Source: Bacteroidota bacterium
GTDB lineage: Bacteria > Bacteroidota > Bacteroidia > AKYH767-A > OLB10
DNA: 32,964 nucleotides
Direction of reading: 5' to 3'
Assembly: GCA_029547265.1 (NCBI GenBank)
Contig: JAKPPP010000112.1
Span: 1-32,964 of the forward strand
Shown here: in pieces, positions 30,730 to 32,964 of the stretch
How the letters are laid out: the number at the start of each line of letters is the position of its first letter
Position numbering within the stretch: the stretch's first letter is position 1
Translations under genes and position numbers: made by a program
Notes under the pieces: generated by a model
Databases searched by the model: none
Seen by the model: the letters and a program-made list of their open reading frames with translations, nothing else
Told to the model about the DNA's origin: nothing

Positions 30730-31919
30730 GCTTGTTCGAGTTCCTTAATAGCCAGGTAAGCCATTAATCCCATTCCTGTTTTCAAAGATTCTTCTTCGAT
30801 GTCGAAAGTAGGAGTGTGTACGCTGCTAACAATTCCTCTCGATTCGTTTCTTGTTCCAAGTCGGTAAAAGCAAGCACTCGCTTGTTGTGAGAAGAAAGCA
30901 AAGTCTTCCGCTGCCATCCAGATGTCAAGATCTAATACATTTTCCTGTCCTAGGTATTCAATAGCTCTAGCTTTTGATTTAGCGGTAAGCACTTCGTCGT
31001 TTACCAAAGCGGGATATCCTTTTCTTATTTCGAATTCTAATATGCCTCCCATCGATTGAACCAGTTGATGCGCTAATTCTTGCATATGTTGATGCGCTTC
31101 ACTTCTCCATTCTTCATTTAATGTTCTAAAAGTTCCTTCGATGTATACTTCATTCGGAATAACATTCGTTGCTCCGTTAGCAATTACTTTTCCGAAGGAA
31201 AGAACACTTGGCATTGTTGGGTTAGCTACTCTGCTCACGATTTGTTGCATAGCAACGATTAAATGAGCAGTTATTAAAACAGGATCAATATTTAAGTGTG
31301 GCATTGCTCCGTGTCCGCCTTTGCCTTTCACACGAAGGTACAATTCATCGGTGCTGGCCATATAAATGCCACTTCTGAATCCTACTTTTCCACTCGGAAT
31401 TAAAGGCATTACATGTTGTCCGATAACGGAATTAGGTTTCGGGTTTTCAAGCACTCCTTCTTTGATCATCAATGAAGCTCCTCCGGGAAGTTTTTCTTCT
31501 CCCGGTTGAAAAATCAATTTAATAGATCCTTCAAATTCTGATTTTAGTTCGTTAAGTATTCTGGCTGCACCTAAAAGTGACGCTGTATGTGCATCATGTC
31601 CGCAGGCATGCATCACGCCTTCGTTTTGCGATTTATATTCTACATTGTTTGCTTCAACAATTGGCAATGCATCCATGTCTGCACGTAAAGCAACAACTCG
31701 TTTCGAAGGATTTTTACCTTCTATTAATCCAACCACTCCGGTCCCTGCTACTTTTTCAGTAAAAGGGATATTCATCTCTTTCAATCGAGCAGCGACATAG
31801 GCCGATGTTTTGAATTCGTGAAATGATAATTCGGGGTTCATGTGTAAATCGCGACGAATACTCACGATATCACGGTGATGGCTATCCGAAAGTTGTTTGA
31901 TGCGGTCGGCAATATTCAT
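30726..31919 (-). CDS. M20-family metal-dependent amidohydrolase
   Basis: A 397-residue cytoplasmic enzyme of the N-acyl-amino-acid or hippurate hydrolase group (M20D). Metal ligands are in HACGHDAHT (C106, H108), FQPGEEKLPGG (E141/E142) and IGQHVMP (H169). ALRADMDALPI is the family signature, and a second H near the end lies in SVHTPTFDIEEE. The dimerisation domain GKGGHGAMPHLNIDPV is present. It would remove an acyl group from an amino acid or peptide; the exact substrate cannot be read. Its stop codon shares the palindrome TTAA with the kinase gene on the other strand. It follows an outer-membrane protein gene by 11 bases and is probably in its operon. Confidence 0.93.
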   Translation of the reverse strand: MNIADRIKQLSDSHHRDIVSIRRDLHMNPELSFHEFKTSAYVAARLKEMNIPFTEKVAGTGVVGLIEGKNPSKRVVALRADMDALPIVEANNVEYKSQNEGVMHACGHDAHTASLLGAARILNELKSEFEGSIKLIFQPGEEKLPGGASLMIKEGVLENPKPNSVIGQHVMPLIPSGKVGFRSGIYMASTDELYLRVKGKGGHGAMPHLNIDPVLITAHLIVAMQQIVSRVANPTMPSVLSFGKVIANGATNVIPNEVYIEGTFRTLNEEWRSEAHQHMQELAHQLVQSMGGILEFEIRKGYPALVNDEVLTAKSKARAIEYLGQENVLDLDIWMAAEDFAFFSQQASACFYRLGTRNESRGIVSSVHTPTFDIEEESLKTGMGLMAYLAIKELEQA

Positions 31920-31930
31920 AACTGAGTTTA

Positions 31931-32964
31931 TCAGAAATCAAGTCCTAATGAGAAATAGAAAATTCGTGGTTGTACAGCGCCGTCGTCAACTCCCCATGCC
32001 CAGTCGGCACGCATGAAATATCCAAGTAGACGAGTTCTTAATCCGAAGCCATAGCCTCCAACAATCGGCTCTACGTTTTTCGTTACAGAAATGCTGATTG
32101 GATTTCCGCTATAATCTTTTTTGAAAAGTGCGTTGTTCTTGCTGTATGGTGAAGTGCCTGTCCATGCAGTACCAATATCTCCGAATCCGATAATTTGGAA
32201 GTTGCGGAAGAAGTCGGAACGGATCGGCTTATTTATCAAATATTGGAAAATCGGGAATCTGATTTCACTATTGATCAATGCAAAGCTATTTCCATTGCGG
32301 ATGTTTTGTACAAACCCTCTTAGGTTAGTAGCTACCGCCTGGAATGCATAATTCTGCGATTGATCTACTTGTATATCGTAATTGAAATTGTCGTTTGGTA
32401 CGAATGAATTATCTGTTGATCCTAAGTAATACACCAACTTATTATTGCCAAACGAAGTGCTTGTTGCGAAGCGTGTCGCCCATATCAACTGACGATGTAT
32501 TTTTAAATAGTAGCGGAAGTCGGCTCCTAATACTGTTAAATTTTTCTTCGATGCATCTACTTGATTAAAGTATTCTGCGAAGAGTTTAAATCGTAATCCG
32601 TTATAAAGATTTAATCCTGTGCTGATGGTATTGTCATACACATATTCCGCTCTAGCACTTCCCCAATTTTGAGAGTTGTTTTTCTCGATAAGGTTGGCAA
32701 TATCAGTGCTTAAGTTAACTCTTCTGTCGTTTCTGTATGAAATAGATCCTCTGATACTCGCAAGATCATTTAACGGATAACGCGTAGCGTATTTTAATTC
32801 GTGAGTATTTATTTTATAATACGATTGACTAGTTACTTCTTCTCTCGATTGACGATAAAAACTTATTTGTTTGTCGACACGTTTTTTCAGATTCTCAAAA
32901 CTTGCATAATATTCGTTGCTGTTTAAGTTTCCTGATAAACGCATCCCTCCAATAATTCGGTAAT
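31931..32964 (-). CDS. C-terminal barrel of a large outer-membrane protein, 5' end outside window
   Basis: The frame is open to the right edge (the codons before the internal ATG 32944 read YRIIGG), so the N terminus is missing and at least 344 residues are present. The sequence is alternating strands with a conserved near-terminal pattern: SEIRFPIFQYL, FRNFQIIGFGDIGTAWTG, GGYGFGLRTRLLGYFMRADWAWG and IFYFSLGLDF with terminal Phe. This resembles the Omp85-like barrel at the end of large Bacteroidota proteins that carry a TolB-like propeller in front; the propeller is not seen here. Role unknown. An M20 amidohydrolase gene follows after 11 bases. Confidence 0.75.
   Translation of the reverse strand, partial: YRIIGGMRLSGNLNSNEYYASFENLKKRVDKQISFYRQSREEVTSQSYYKINTHELKYATRYPLNDLASIRGSISYRNDRRVNLSTDIANLIEKNNSQNWGSARAEYVYDNTISTGLNLYNGLRFKLFAEYFNQVDASKKNLTVLGADFRYYLKIHRQLIWATRFATSTSFGNNKLVYYLGSTDNSFVPNDNFNYDIQVDQSQNYAFQAVATNLRGFVQNIRNGNSFALINSEIRFPIFQYLINKPIRSDFFRNFQIIGFGDIGTAWTGTSPYSKNNALFKKDYSGNPISISVTKNVEPIVGGYGFGLRTRLLGYFMRADWAWGVDDGAVQPRIFYFSLGLDF

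Overview
The window comes from a member of the Bacteroidota. The evidence is the gene families present (DUF6089, DUF3667, YjgN/DUF898, paired OmpH/Skp genes, a PKD-domain secreted protein, an Omp85 protein with an LRGY motif), the moderate-to-low GC content, the near absence of Shine-Dalgarno sequences, and promoters of the Bacteroidota type (TTG, 19 bases, TAnnTTTG), one of which is a perfect match upstream of the OmpH genes. I cannot name a genus. I see no phage, insertion sequence, CRISPR array or defence island; this looks like core chromosome.

Layout. 1-1638: a PKD-domain surface protein cut by the left edge and a small membrane-anchored Fn3-like protein, both minus, with a gene-free divergent region. 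1639-3096: a helical-repeat protein of unknown function, closed by a strong terminator. 3170-3677 (minus): tRNA-Phe and a stand-alone response regulator. 3818-8809 (plus): coaX, an outer-membrane barrel, lptC, a small membrane protein and a PpiD/SurA-type foldase, an envelope-biogenesis run. 9085-10104: a DUF3667 zinc-ribbon membrane protein bracketed by inverted short repeats. 10288-21521 (minus): murI, two skp/ompH genes, bamA, uppS, two DUF6089 genes, nadK, a single-POTRA Omp85-like protein and a CBS protein. This is a long envelope cluster supplying undecaprenyl carrier, D-glutamate, outer-membrane assembly machinery and periplasmic chaperones. 21672-22385 (plus): pdxJ. 22373-25033 (minus): DUF817, a lipoprotein joining a DUF6265-like domain to an alpha/beta hydrolase fold that lacks its nucleophile, and a two-helix membrane protein. 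25174-28598 (minus): an M48 protease, YjgN and serA. 28776-30729 (plus): fbp with a protein-kinase-like gene one base behind it. 30726-32964 (minus): an M20 amidohydrolase and the C-terminal barrel of an outer-membrane protein that runs off the right edge.

The points most worth a second look are the hydrolase-fold lipoprotein with glycine at the nucleophile position, the fbp-kinase pair, the strong Shine-Dalgarno in front of the Fn3-like gene, the inverted repeats around the DUF3667 gene, and the two-strand-open, locally GC-richer stretch at about 11290-11640. Several start codons were moved from the longest open frame: to ATG 1201, 1639, 3571, 5835, 13050, 15766 and 29821, and to GTG 21672.
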